Shown: one piece after another, positions 6,897-14,825 of the stretch
Layout: each line of letters starts with the position of its first letter
How positions within the stretch are numbered: the stretch's first letter is position 1
NCBI GenBank assembly: GCA_012270625.1
Contig: JAAXHZ010000044.1
Span: 1-16,149, forward strand
Source of the DNA: Dehalococcoidia bacterium
GTDB taxonomy: Bacteria > Chloroflexota > Dehalococcoidia > SAR202 > UBA11138
Direction of reading: 5' to 3'
DNA length: 16,149 nt
Position numbers and translations under genes: made by a program
Notes under the pieces: model-generated
What the model was told of the DNA's origin: nothing
Seen by the model: the letters and a program-made list of their open reading frames with translations, nothing else
The model's database searches: none

Positions 6897-7886
6897 TTGG
6901 TTGCATTCGCCGTTAGGCGGTTACTGCTCGCCATCCTGACGTCATGGGCGATATCGGTCATATCGTTTGGGATCATCCAGCTCCCTCCCGGAGACTACGT
7001 GACCTCGTATGTTGCTCAGCTCATGTCAACAGGAACACAGGTCACGGACGACGAGGCTGCCAACCTGCGCGAGCAGTACGGACTGGGTAGCCCGTTCATA
7101 GTCCAGTACTTCAAGTGGATGAGCCAGGTTGCCAAGGGCAACTTCGGCATATCGATGGGCTACAACCGGCCAGTGAAAGATGTCATAGGTGACCGGCTCT
7201 GGCTTACCGCCGCGCTGGCCTTTGCATCTATAGTATTCACCTGGATATTAGCGATCCCAATTGGGATCTACTCCGCCGTGAAGCAGTACTCGGTGGGGGA
7301 CTACGCATTCACATTTGTCGGATTCATAGGGTTAGCTGTGCCCAATTTCCTGCTGGCTCTCGTCTTAATGTACTTAGGGTTCGTGTTCCTGGGCGCTAAC
7401 ATCGGGGGACTGTTCTCGCCAGAGTATGCCGATTCGCCATATAATCTCGCCAAGATTATTGACTTGCTGAATCACCTATGGCTGCCTGCGATCGTACTGG
7501 CAGTTGCGGGAACTGCGCAGCTGATACGAGTGCTTCGGGCCAATCTGCTCGACGAGCTGCGAAAGCCCTATGTAGTCACCGCGCGCGCTAAAGGGCTCTC
7601 CGAGTGGCGCGTGGTACTAAAGTACCCGGTTAGAGTCGCGTTGAATCCGCTGATCAGCACCATCGGGTATCTGCTGCCGCTGCTGGTCTCTGGAAGCATC
7701 ATCATCTCTGTCGTGATGAGCCTCCCAACCGTCGGACCGATGCTGCTGGTGGCGCTGCTGGCGCAGGACATGTTCTTGGCGGGCACTATAATCATGCTGA
7801 TCGGCATTATGACAGTAATCGGGACGTTCATCTCAGACCTGCTTCTGGCCTGGATCGATCCGCGAATCAGACTGGAGGTCACCTGA
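6897..7886 (+). CDS. ABC transporter permease, DppB/OppB type
   Basis: A 329-residue inner-membrane channel subunit of the second importer. It has the DppB-like first helix (about residues 8-28, ending in a 'LPPGDYV' motif). The periplasmic part carries 'LREQYGLGSPFIVQYFKWM'. Hydrophobic segments lie at about 103-127, 137-166, 193-212, 252-275 and 292-318. The coupling loop is at about 214-243 (YVVTARAKGLSEW), and the end is 'WIDPRIRLEV'. TTG 6897 is the only possible start: AGAGGG lies seven bases upstream, and an in-frame TGA at 6882 blocks anything earlier. Its stop overlaps the next start by one base (TGATG), so the two permeases are translationally coupled. It contains a perfect 16-bp palindrome at 7253-7268 within an IPIG-coding stretch. 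Confidence 0.95.
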   Translation: MVAFAVRRLLLAILTSWAISVISFGIIQLPPGDYVTSYVAQLMSTGTQVTDDEAANLREQYGLGSPFIVQYFKWMSQVAKGNFGISMGYNRPVKDVIGDRLWLTAALAFASIVFTWILAIPIGIYSAVKQYSVGDYAFTFVGFIGLAVPNFLLALVLMYLGFVFLGANIGGLFSPEYADSPYNLAKIIDLLNHLWLPAIVLAVAGTAQLIRVLRANLLDELRKPYVVTARAKGLSEWRVVLKYPVRVALNPLISTIGYLLPLLVSGSIIISVVMSLPTVGPMLLVALLAQDMFLAGTIIMLIGIMTVIGTFISDLLLAWIDPRIRLEVT

Positions 7887-9025
7887 TGGCTCAGGCTCAG
7901 GAAGCGATAGCCGCAGGCGCGCGGCAGGACGTCGCGGAAGACCAGGTATATGTAGCCTCCCAATGGCAGCTGATGTGGTGGCGGCTGCGAAAGCACCGCC
8001 TCGCGATGGGCGCCGGGGTCGTTCTGGTAATCATGTACCTGATTGTTATCGGCGCCGACTTCCTGGCGACATCTGACCCGTTCCTGAGCGAGGCCAGGCG
8101 CGGAGAGATGTCCCCACAGCGCGTGCACTTCTTCGACGGCTGGAAACCCGATTTGCACGTCAACAGCGTAACTGGGGCGCGAGACCCCAAGACCTTCAAG
8201 CGGGTCTATACGGCCGACCCAGACGTGAAGATACCCATACGCTTCTTCGCGCGTGGCTTCGAGTACAAATTCATGGGCCTGATCACGACCGACAGACACC
8301 TGCTGGGTGTCGATGCGCCAGCGAAGGCAGAGGAGATCATCTTCATCCTCGGTACGGACGTACAGGGACGCGACGTGTGGTCTCGCCTCATGTACTCGAC
8401 ACGCATCTCCATGACGATCGGCCTGGTCAGCGTGGCGATCAGCCTGTTCCTGGGAGTGCTTCTGGGCGGGCTGTCCGGCTTCTACGGCGGGTGGATCGAC
8501 ACGGTAATCCAGCGAGTCATCGAGATTCTACGGTCGATACCCACGATACCGCTGTGGATGGGAATCGCGGCCGCTGTGCCGAGAGACTGGTCCATAATCA
8601 AAGTGTATTTTGCGATAACGATAATCATCTCGCTGATCGGCTGGACTACCTTGGCCCGTGAGGTCAGGGGGCGGTTCCTGTCGCTGAGAGAAGAAGATTT
8701 CGTAACCGCAGCCGAAATCGCGGGCGCGAGCCAGCTGCGCATAATATTCAGGCACATGGTGCCGTCTTTCATCAGCCACATAATTGCGGCCACGACCCTG
8801 GCCCTGCCTGCGATCATCATCAGCGAGACGTCACTGAGCTTCCTCGGACTGGGTCTCAGGCCGCCCGCCATAAGCTGGGGCGTCATGCTGCAGCAGGCCC
8901 AGAACATTCAGGCGGTGGCGCTCACACCCTGGCTGCTGGTTCCGGCAGTCCCGGTGATCGTCGCTGTGCTGGCATTCAACTTCCTCGGGGATGGTCTTAG
9001 AGATGCAGCAGACCCATACGGCTAG
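7886..9025 (+). CDS. ABC transporter permease, DppC/OppC type, with extended periplasmic loop
   Basis: A 379-residue inner-membrane permease, partner of the subunit encoded just before. It has a cytoplasmic N-terminus, a first helix at about 39-60, then a long periplasmic segment at about 64-152 with 'IRFFARGFEYKFMGLI' before the LGTDVQGRDVWSRLMYSTR motif (from 155). The coupling loop is at about 267-297 (DFVTAAEIAGASQL) and the end is 'FLGDGLRDAADPYG'. Ordinary DppC proteins have about 300 residues and a much shorter loop there. Extended forms are known in a branch of this family, usually alongside large binding proteins like the one encoded here, so loop and lipoprotein may contact each other. 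It overlaps the preceding gene by one base and the following gene by up to 35. Confidence 0.95.
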   Translation: MAQAQEAIAAGARQDVAEDQVYVASQWQLMWWRLRKHRLAMGAGVVLVIMYLIVIGADFLATSDPFLSEARRGEMSPQRVHFFDGWKPDLHVNSVTGARDPKTFKRVYTADPDVKIPIRFFARGFEYKFMGLITTDRHLLGVDAPAKAEEIIFILGTDVQGRDVWSRLMYSTRISMTIGLVSVAISLFLGVLLGGLSGFYGGWIDTVIQRVIEILRSIPTIPLWMGIAAAVPRDWSIIKVYFAITIIISLIGWTTLAREVRGRFLSLREEDFVTAAEIAGASQLRIIFRHMVPSFISHIIAATTLALPAIIISETSLSFLGLGLRPPAISWGVMLQQAQNIQAVALTPWLLVPAVPVIVAVLAFNFLGDGLRDAADPYG

Positions 9026-10085
9026 TCCGGCAACACAGACCGGTCGGACAGGAGAGCCTCTGCTCTCCGTCCGTGACCTCAGGACCCACTTCCCGCTCGA
9101 CGAGGGCACCGTAGTCGCAGTTGACGGCGCGTCATTCGACCTGTATCCAAGTCAGACACTCGGCATCGTCGGAGAGAGCGGTTGCGGAAAGAGCGTAACC
9201 GCAAGATCGATACTCGGCATCCTCGATAAACCCGGCATAATTGTCGGAGGGGAGATCCTGTTCAGGCACCGCGCGCGCAATGGCGCCGAAGAAGTGCTGG
9301 ACCTGACCTCGTATGACCCCGACAGCTCCGAGATGCGGGCGATCCGGGGGGGCGAAATCTCCTACGTCTTCCAGGAACCAATGACCTCGTTCAGTCCTGT
9401 CCACACCGTGGGCAACCAGCTCATGGAGGCGATAAGGCTGCACCAGGACGTCTCCAAATCTGAGGCCCGTGAGATGGCTGTCGAGCTCCTGAGTCACGTG
9501 GGCATCCCACTGCCCGAACGCAGGGTTGACGAGTACTCGTTCCAGCTCAGCGGCGGACTCAGACAGCGCGCCATGATCGCGATGGCGCTCTCCTGCAACC
9601 CACGGATTCTAATCGCGGACGAGCCTACCACAGCTCTCGACGTGACGACGCAGTCTCAGATCCTCGACCTGATGATCAGCCTGCAAGGTCAGTACGGCAT
9701 GGCGATCATGCTGATTACACACGACCTCGGCGTCATCGCTGAGATGGCCGATTACGTCGTCGTAATGTACCTCGGACGGGTGGTAGAGAGTGCGCCTGTG
9801 GATGACATTTTCCACAATCCGCAGCATCCGTACACCCGGGCGCTGCTGGAGTCCATACCTCGAATCCAGTCAGATGCGTCACAGGATAGGCTGGCCTCCA
9901 TCACCGGCTCGGTGCCTCACCCATACGCCAGGCCGAGCGGCTGCCCGTTCAATCCTAGGTGTCCGTCATTCATAGCCGGTATCTGCGACACCCAGTCTCC
10001 GACACTGCTTCCGTTCGCCAAAGACCATGATGTCAGCTGCTTCCTGCACCACAGCCCGGCTGGAAACGGACACGGAGGAGAGTAA
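8991..10085 (+). CDS. ABC transporter ATP-binding protein, DppD/OppD type
   Basis: A 364-residue cytoplasmic ATPase that drives the second importer. It has Walker A GESGCGKS (61-68), Q-loop Gln128 in FQEPM, the signature LSGGLRQR (186-193), Walker B ILIADEP (about 206-212), and the H-loop in 'MLITHDL'. The C-terminal oligopeptide/dipeptide extension carries four cysteines (318, 324, 332, 350). The same layout occurs in the second ATPase, and mycobacterial relatives have been reported to bind an iron-sulfur cluster in this region. The start may be ATG 8991 or ATG 9003 (Met5). Both lie inside the end of the permease gene, and GGGG at 8987-8990 could serve the second one better. The next gene starts three bases after its stop. 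Confidence 0.95.
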   Translation: MVLEMQQTHTASPATQTGRTGEPLLSVRDLRTHFPLDEGTVVAVDGASFDLYPSQTLGIVGESGCGKSVTARSILGILDKPGIIVGGEILFRHRARNGAEEVLDLTSYDPDSSEMRAIRGGEISYVFQEPMTSFSPVHTVGNQLMEAIRLHQDVSKSEAREMAVELLSHVGIPLPERRVDEYSFQLSGGLRQRAMIAMALSCNPRILIADEPTTALDVTTQSQILDLMISLQGQYGMAIMLITHDLGVIAEMADYVVVMYLGRVVESAPVDDIFHNPQHPYTRALLESIPRIQSDASQDRLASITGSVPHPYARPSGCPFNPRCPSFIAGICDTQSPTLLPFAKDHDVSCFLHHSPAGNGHGGE

Positions 10086-10088
10086 GCA

Positions 10089-11129
10089 TTGACCGAGGCG
10101 CTCCACACGAACGGTTCGCAGAACACGCTGCTAGAGATAAGTAATCTCCGCAAGTACTTCCCGATCAAGCAGGGCCTGTTGCGACGCGAGGTCGGCGCCA
10201 TCCGAGCCGTTGACGATGTCAGCTTCGACATTAAAGAGGGAGAGACACTCGGCCTCGTTGGCGAGAGCGGGTGCGGAAAGACCACCACGTCGAGGTGCAT
10301 ACTCCGCGCGGTGGAACCCACCAGCGGCGAAGTGCTGTACAGGTCGGCAGATGGCTCGGTAGTCGATGTGGCTGCCGCTCCTCGCACGCAGCTGAGGAGC
10401 CTGCGCCGCGAGATGCAGATGATCTTCCAAGACCCATTCTCATCGCTCAATCCGCGCATGACATTGCTCGACATCGTAGGCGAGCCGCTCGTAATCGACG
10501 GCCTGGGACGCAGTGAGCGAGAGGACCGCGTGGCTGAGCTGCTGGGACTGGTCGGACTCAGACCTGAGTTCATGCGGCGGTTCCCCCATGCGTTCAGCGG
10601 TGGTCAGCGGCAGCGTATAGGCATCGCTCGCGCGCTGGCTCTCAACCCGCGACTGATCGTCGCGGACGAGCCGGTGTCCGCGCTCGACGTCTCGGTGCAG
10701 GCGCAGGTGCTCAACCTGATGATGGACCTCCAGCGCGACCTGGGTCTGACCTACCTGTTTGTGGCACACGACCTGAGCGTCGTCAAGCACATCAGCGACC
10801 GCGTCGCCGTGATGTACGTCGGCAAACTGGTAGAGACGGCGCCGACCGATGACCTCTTCGCATCTCCCAAGCACCCCTACACGGCTGCGCTGCTGTCGTC
10901 AGTCCCCGAACCGGACCCCAGGGTGCAGAGAGAGCGTGTGGTGCTCCAGGGCGAGGTGGCGAATCCGGCCAATCCTCCGATCGGCTGCTACTTCAACCCG
11001 CGTTGCCAGTTCGCGACCGACCAGTGCCGAACTGAGACCCCGGAGCTGCGGGAGATCGCTCCCGAACACTTCGTGAGCTGCCATCGCGCCGAGGAGCTGG
11101 AGCTGGCCGGAGTGATTCCTCCGCAGTGA
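10089..11129 (+). CDS. ABC transporter ATP-binding protein, DppF/OppF type
   Basis: A 346-residue cytoplasmic ATPase, the second nucleotide-binding subunit of the importer. It has Walker A GESGCGKT (58-65), Q-loop Gln114 in [11 protein letters not shown], the signature FSGGQRQR (169-176), Walker B LIVADEP (189-195) and the H-loop in '[14 protein letters not shown]'. The C-terminal extension has cysteines at 300, 306, 313 and 331. TTG 10089 is supported by GGAGGAGA (10074-10081) seven bases upstream. Its stop shares the GTGA overlap with the next start. The DppF identity rests on the signature '[15 protein letters not shown]' and its place after DppD. Confidence 0.95.
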   Translation: MTEALHTNGSQNTLLEISNLRKYFPIKQGLLRREVGAIRAVDDVSFDIKEGETLGLVGESGCGKTTTSRCILRAVEPTSGEVLYRSADGSVVDVAAAPRTQLRSLRREMQMIFQDPFSSLNPRMTLLDIVGEPLVIDGLGRSEREDRVAELLGLVGLRPEFMRRFPHAFSGGQRQRIGIARALALNPRLIVADEPVSALDVSVQAQVLNLMMDLQRDLGLTYLFVAHDLSVVKHISDRVAVMYVGKLVETAPTDDLFASPKHPYTAALLSSVPEPDPRVQRERVVLQGEVANPANPPIGCYFNPRCQFATDQCRTETPELREIAPEHFVSCHRAEELELAGVIPPQ

Positions 11130-11797
11130 GCACACGCGGACGAGGGACAAGCCCTCGACAGTACAGGATCAGGCTGGAAGGGATTACTCCGAGGCGGCTG
11201 CGTCTCGTTATCTCTGTCGCATTCTACGGTGGCTCGCTCGGAGCCGCCGCGCTGCTTGTCAACTTCCTGGCCCGAACCGACCCACCCCATGTCCCTCAGC
11301 ACATGCCGGCTGACGCCACCCTCCTACTCTCCGGCAGCGCGGTCGTCGTGTGCGCTATTCTCGCCGGGCTGATGACGCTGTGGATGACAAATCCACAGGA
11401 GCGCGAGAGGGCGCGAGGGCTGCCCGTGTGGCTGCTTACGGGGTTCGGCTTCGGTGTCCTGTCGCCTGTGTTTACGGGCGCGGCGCTGCCGCTGGCTACG
11501 ATGTTTCTAGCAGTCTCACACGGCGACCTGGAGTCAGGCAACATTCTTGTCCACACAGCATCGGCGCTGCTGCAAGCGCCGTCGTTCGCATTTACGCACG
11601 GAGTGTTCGGACTGTTCACCGGTCTGATGGCCGGAGCGATGTTTGGAGTGGGAGCGTGGCTGATAGATAAGGCCACGCACTCTTCGATTCGCCAGGTCTC
11701 CGCTTACGCCCCATACGCCATTGCCGTGTCACTCGGCGTCCTCTTGTACGGCATAGCGGTCTTCGGGCCTCCAGAGACGCTGGCCCGTTTCGGGTAG
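11126..11797 (+). CDS. Unrecognised membrane protein with about five helices
   Basis: I do not recognise a family for this 223-residue protein. It has a basic N-terminus (about 1-26) and hydrophobic segments at about 26-48, 65-87, 98-130, 155-180 and 192-214. Some are glycine/alanine-rich, such as '[19 protein letters not shown]'. There is no signal peptide, ATP-binding motif or cysteine pattern. It starts at a GTG that overlaps the preceding ATPase stop by four bases (GTGA), so it is probably co-translated with the importer. A small hairpin (11108-11112 with 11119-11123) includes a GGAG, so translation of the ATPase might open it. It may be an accessory membrane component or just the last gene of the operon. 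It ends 14 bp from the convergent radical SAM gene, and no terminator was seen there. Confidence 0.78.
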   Translation: MSTRGRGTSPRQYRIRLEGITPRRLRLVISVAFYGGSLGAAALLVNFLARTDPPHVPQHMPADATLLLSGSAVVVCAILAGLMTLWMTNPQERERARGLPVWLLTGFGFGVLSPVFTGAALPLATMFLAVSHGDLESGNILVHTASALLQAPSFAFTHGVFGLFTGLMAGAMFGVGAWLIDKATHSSIRQVSAYAPYAIAVSLGVLLYGIAVFGPPETLARFG

Positions 11798-11811
11798 CGA
11801 CATGCACGAGA

Positions 11812-13167
11812 TCAGGCCGCGAAGCCAGCGTGTCCCGGGTGGCCAGGCATTCCGAACATCGGACACCCGACACATGACCGTGGCTCTCCACACGGCGCCG
11901 GCGACTGTTGAGCGGCCGTATCTGGCGTAGAGCGGCGCATCTCCTCCTTGTCAGCCCCGAATAGGTCCATTCGCAGCTGCTTGGCCCTCGGAGGGCGGTA
12001 GCCGGAGAAGACTATGAACGGCCATGCACGCTTGCGCACGACTCCCATGGCCTGCAGGTCTCTCCATGCATCTATGCTGTGCTGTCTCCTGACGTTGACG
12101 ATTCGCTGGGCAGACTTCGGTCCTACGCCGGGGATGCGAAGCAGCTGATCGTGGCTCGCCCGATTGATGTCCATGGGGAACGCATCGAGGTTTTCGACAG
12201 CAATGGACGTCTTGGGGTCCTGTTCAAGAGGCAGGTAGCCATCGGAGGCGAATGCCAAGTCGAGCTCGTCGTTCTGGAAGCTGTACACACGCTTTAGCCA
12301 GTCGAGTTGATACAGACGGTGGCTCCGGATCATAGGAGTCGGCGGATGCTCCTCCAGCGGTGTGTGACGCACCGGTCGGAATGGCGCGTAGTAGATTCGT
12401 TTGAGACGCCACTCGGTGTACAGCTGGTCCATGCGGTCGAACACCTCGCGGTCTGACTCGTCAGCGGCCCCGACGACCAGCTGCGTCGCCTGCCCTACTG
12501 CGCCGCCTGGGGTGGCTCCAGTTAGCTCGTGAATCCAGCGCATAGGGGCGAGAATGTCGTTCTCGAAGTCTTTCATGCCACTGAGCTTGAGCATGTGATC
12601 GTTGGTGGGGGTCTCCATATTGACGGACAGGCGCGTACCCAGTCTGTGAGCCGCCTCGACGTGCTCGAAGTCTGCGCCGGGCATAACCTTGAGATGGATG
12701 TATCCCTTGAAGCCGTGACGGTTGCGGATAGCGTCCACCACTTTCACCAGGCGCTCTGTCGTCTTGGAGCCGTCCCCGGCGATCCCCGAGCTCAGGAACA
12801 GCCCGCTGACCATGCCCCGCTGCTGCGCCTCCATGAAGACCTGCGCGAGCTCGTCCACCTTGAAAGCGTATCGCTTCCTGGGTACCCAGTGGCTGTTGGG
12901 GCAGTAGGCGCAGTCCATCTTGCAGAAGTCGGTGAACATGACGCGCATCAGGTTGATGTGCCTGCCATTGGGCATAGAGGCGCGATAGATGCCAGGCGAG
13001 GGGTTTTTCTTCGGCTGGGGATACGGACCTCTGCGTCCGCCACGAGGCTCGGGTGGGTACAGGATGTCGTCGGACGCCATTCCGCCAAGAATGGCGAGCT
13101 TTTCGTAGCGGTCGGGTGTGCGCTTGACGAGCATGAGCTTGGATGCCTCTTCCATGTGATAGTACAT
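11812..13167 (-). CDS. Radical SAM protein with helix-hairpin-helix domain, putative DNA modification/repair
   Basis: As drawn, 451 residues. The radical SAM core has the cluster motif CKMDCAYC (Cys82, 86 and 89), which binds a 4Fe-4S cluster and S-adenosylmethionine to generate a radical. Also present are 'GLFLSSGI' (122-129), 'YIHLKVMPGA' (156-165) and 'LSVNMETPT' (180-188). A helix-hairpin-helix DNA-binding motif (LLRIPGVGPKSAQRI, 342-356) follows near the C-terminus. This order matches the family called 'putative DNA modification/repair radical SAM protein' (COG4277), often encoded beside a uracil-DNA-glycosylase-like gene. No such neighbour is in this window. A C-terminal CX5CX2C (426, 432, 435) is extra. 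Alternative starts are ATG at 13155 (Met5) and 13134 (Met12); the predicted promoter overlaps the first start, so the protein may be 440 residues. Its reaction is not established. Confidence 0.9.
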   Translation of the reverse strand: MYYHMEEASKLMLVKRTPDRYEKLAILGGMASDDILYPPEPRGGRRGPYPQPKKNPSPGIYRASMPNGRHINLMRVMFTDFCKMDCAYCPNSHWVPRKRYAFKVDELAQVFMEAQQRGMVSGLFLSSGIAGDGSKTTERLVKVVDAIRNRHGFKGYIHLKVMPGADFEHVEAAHRLGTRLSVNMETPTNDHMLKLSGMKDFENDILAPMRWIHELTGATPGGAVGQATQLVVGAADESDREVFDRMDQLYTEWRLKRIYYAPFRPVRHTPLEEHPPTPMIRSHRLYQLDWLKRVYSFQNDELDLAFASDGYLPLEQDPKTSIAVENLDAFPMDINRASHDQLLRIPGVGPKSAQRIVNVRRQHSIDAWRDLQAMGVVRKRAWPFIVFSGYRPPRAKQLRMDLFGADKEEMRRSTPDTAAQQSPAPCGEPRSCVGCPMFGMPGHPGHAGFAA

Positions 13168-13186
13168 ATGTTCTCACATGTGTCAA
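13159..13186 (-). promoter_or_regulatory. Promoter of the radical SAM gene
   Basis: Read on the minus strand, TTGACA (13186-13181) is followed after 16 bases by TACTAT (13164-13159), giving a perfect -35 and a four-of-six -10. Transcription would begin near 13152. That lies downstream of the longest start codon (13167), so translation would begin at Met5, nearly leaderless, or at Met12 (13134), which has AGAGG 11 bases upstream. A second ATTGACA lies exactly 10 bases further upstream (13197-13191). Confidence 0.5.
13162..13173 (-). promoter_or_regulatory. LexA-like operator half-match between -35 and -10
   Basis: The minus strand reads GAACATATGTAC. The Bacillus/actinobacterial LexA operator core is GAAC-N4-GTTC, so this site differs by one base in the second half-site. 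It sits between the predicted -35 and -10 and overlaps the -10 by three bases, an ideal place for repression. A wider inverted repeat, CATGTGA (13153-13159) with TCACATG (13174-13180), surrounds it. That repeat could be a different operator or could explain the site without LexA. Confidence 0.4.
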
Positions 13187-13226
13187 TGGCTGTCAATAGA
13201 GGCGTCGAAAGGCGCAAATCTCCAAA

Positions 13227-13268
13227 CTCCTGCCCGTCACTCTGGGCGCTAGGGAATGACGACAGGAG
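13227..13268 (+). other. Stem-loop in the divergent control region
   Basis: CTCCTG (13227-13232) pairs with CAGGAG (13263-13268). Inside it, CGTCA (13235-13239) pairs with TGACG (13257-13261) across a small CC/A internal loop, leaving a 17-base apical loop. It lies between the radical SAM promoter and the trigger factor promoter, in the 314-bp gene-free stretch 13168-13481. Elsewhere in that stretch I see only the two promoters and a weak 21-codon frame at 13340-13405. The hairpin's role is unknown: it could be part of a longer leader, a small RNA, or an operator read as DNA. Confidence 0.45.
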
Positions 13269-13438
13269 AGTGAACGCTGAGTGTTTCACTTATATCTAGT
13301 GATCTGAAATCTTTGAAATGAGGAGTTAGCCGGATTCACATGACCTGCGGCAAGCCTGAATTCGGATGGAGGGTACTCATCAATACTATGGTGTTGGCCT
13401 ACTAGGTCGTTTTTGCAATCTGGAATAAGGCTGCTCTA

Positions 13439-13447
13439 TGCTATAGT
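13439..13447 (+). promoter_or_regulatory. Extended -10 promoter for the trigger factor-ClpP-ClpX operon
   Basis: TG at 13439-13440, one base, then TATAGT (13442-13447) forms an extended -10 element with five of six matches to TATAAT. No good -35 lies at 16-18 bases, which is acceptable for extended -10 promoters. The predicted start is near 13454, giving a leader of about 28 bases with AGGAG at 13471-13475 before TTG 13482. Confidence 0.5.
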
Positions 13448-13481
13448 TATCAAACACGATTCGCGTTCCCAGGAGCCCCAA

Positions 13482-14825
13482 TTGAAGATCACTCAAGATG
13501 AAGTTGTGGACAATCAGACGACTCTCCACATCGAGCTTGAGGATGAGGACCTAGACCCATATCTCGACCGGGGATACCAGCGCATCGCCAACCAGATCGT
13601 CATTCCCGGCTTCCGGAAGGGCAAAGCGCCACGCCGTGTCGTCGAGAGCATGGTTGGCCGCGAGAGCCTGCTGCACGAAGTGCTCGACAGCATGGTCTTT
13701 GAGGTAATCGACAAGGCGATCGAGGAGAGGGAGCTGGACTCCGTCGGCCTTCCCAAGGTGGACGACCTGGACCTGGACCCAGTTCAGTTCACGGCCATCG
13801 TTCCGCTCAGGCCGGACATCGACCTCGGCGACTACAAATCGATTCGGGTCGAGTACGAAGAGCCTGAAGTCACCGACGAGAAGGTTTCCGAGCGTATCCA
13901 GGCAATCCGTGAGAGCTTGGGTACGTGGGAGACTGTCGAAAGGCCCGCCCAGTTTGGCGATATGGTCCTGATGACCATGAGCAGCCACGTGGACGACGAA
14001 AGCCGCTGGCAGGGCGAGGATACGTCGTTTTACATGGCCGAGGACGGCCGCTACCCGCTGCCTGGATTCTCAGCCCACTTGGTCGATCTCGAAATCGGCC
14101 AGCCGGTGGAGTTCTCACTGGAAATCCCTGCTGACTTCTCAGACGCCTCAGACGCCGGTAAGGAGGCGTCTTTTAACGTCACGGTCACAGAAGTCAGAGA
14201 GAGGGTTCTGCCCGAGCTTAACGACGAGTTCGCGCAAGGCCTTCCGGACGGCTACGCCGATCTGGACGAGCTCGAAACCACCGTCAGAGAGTCCATGACC
14301 TACGAAGAGGAGATACAGACCGGCCTGGAGTATCGCGACAGCGTCATCGAGGCGCTGATTGAGAGCGCGACGTTTACGATTCCTCCTGTCGTGATCGAAA
14401 CGGAAACAGAGCGCATCCAGGACAGCCAGCGCCGCTCGCTGGAGAACGCCAACATACAGCTGGCAGACTACTTGGCCGCGATCGGCATGACCGAGGAGGA
14501 GGCCGAACAGGATGCGGAGGAGCAGGCCGAGCAGCGCGTGCGGCGCTCACTCGTAATCAACAAGCTGGCTGATCTCGAAGAGGTCGAAGTGACGGACCCC
14601 GAGATCGACGAACAGTTCAACCAGCTCTACGCAGGCCAGCGAATGCGCCGGCAGGAACGCCGCCAGCTGCGCAGCTCCCTGTCCGACAGGATCAGATACG
14701 ACAAAGCGATCGACACCCTGGTCTCCATTGCCCGGGGCGAACGCGACAGCGACGACACACAGAACGAAGAGTCCGAAGCTCCCGACTCTGAAGGAGACCA
14801 GCAAGAAGATGATTCACAAGCCTGA
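13482..14825 (+). CDS. tig: Trigger factor, ribosome-associated chaperone
   Basis: A 447-residue chaperone that binds the ribosome next to the exit tunnel and shields nascent chains. The N-terminal ribosome-binding domain carries the signature GFRKGKAPR (43-51). The FKBP-like prolyl isomerase domain covers about 157-240, with degenerate but recognisable 'GD.V' and 'LPGF' elements. The helical C-terminal chaperone domain runs to about residue 415 and is followed by an acidic tail rich in Asp, Glu, Ser and Gln. I chose TTG 13482 because AGGAG (13471-13475) lies six bases upstream and the protein then begins 'MKITQDEV', as in the family. The frame is open further upstream, to 13413, but the predicted promoter lies inside that extension. 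It overlaps clpP by 17 bases. Confidence 0.95.
   Translation: MKITQDEVVDNQTTLHIELEDEDLDPYLDRGYQRIANQIVIPGFRKGKAPRRVVESMVGRESLLHEVLDSMVFEVIDKAIEERELDSVGLPKVDDLDLDPVQFTAIVPLRPDIDLGDYKSIRVEYEEPEVTDEKVSERIQAIRESLGTWETVERPAQFGDMVLMTMSSHVDDESRWQGEDTSFYMAEDGRYPLPGFSAHLVDLEIGQPVEFSLEIPADFSDASDAGKEASFNVTVTEVRERVLPELNDEFAQGLPDGYADLDELETTVRESMTYEEEIQTGLEYRDSVIEALIESATFTIPPVVIETETERIQDSQRRSLENANIQLADYLAAIGMTEEEAEQDAEEQAEQRVRRSLVINKLADLEEVEVTDPEIDEQFNQLYAGQRMRRQERRQLRSSLSDRIRYDKAIDTLVSIARGERDSDDTQNEESEAPDSEGDQQEDDSQA

Noticed and set aside
11798..11811. A bidirectional terminator expected between the convergent genes
   Set aside because: The 14-bp gap has no inverted repeat or T tract that I can see.
12529..13299. 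A 256-codon plus-strand frame opposite the radical SAM gene
   Set aside because: It has no domain or motif; the minus-strand gene has the cluster and HhH motifs in a continuous frame.
13313..13341. A possible additional plus-strand promoter with TTGAAA and TCACAT
   Set aside because: The -10 matches only half of the consensus; the extended -10 at 13439-13447 is better and nearer the gene.
13340..13405. A 21-codon frame starting ATG at 13340, with AGGAG about 14 bases upstream
   Set aside because: Spacing to the ribosome site is too long, there is no recognisable product, and it lies upstream of the trigger factor promoter; most likely chance.
13413..13481. A 23-residue N-terminal extension of trigger factor
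   Set aside because: It spans the predicted promoter, does not match the family N-terminus, and lacks a ribosome site; TTG 13482 has AGGAG at six bases.
14728..14808. A 27-residue N-terminal extension of ClpP
   Set aside because: It is the trigger factor acidic tail read in another frame; ATG 14809 gives the standard ClpP start.
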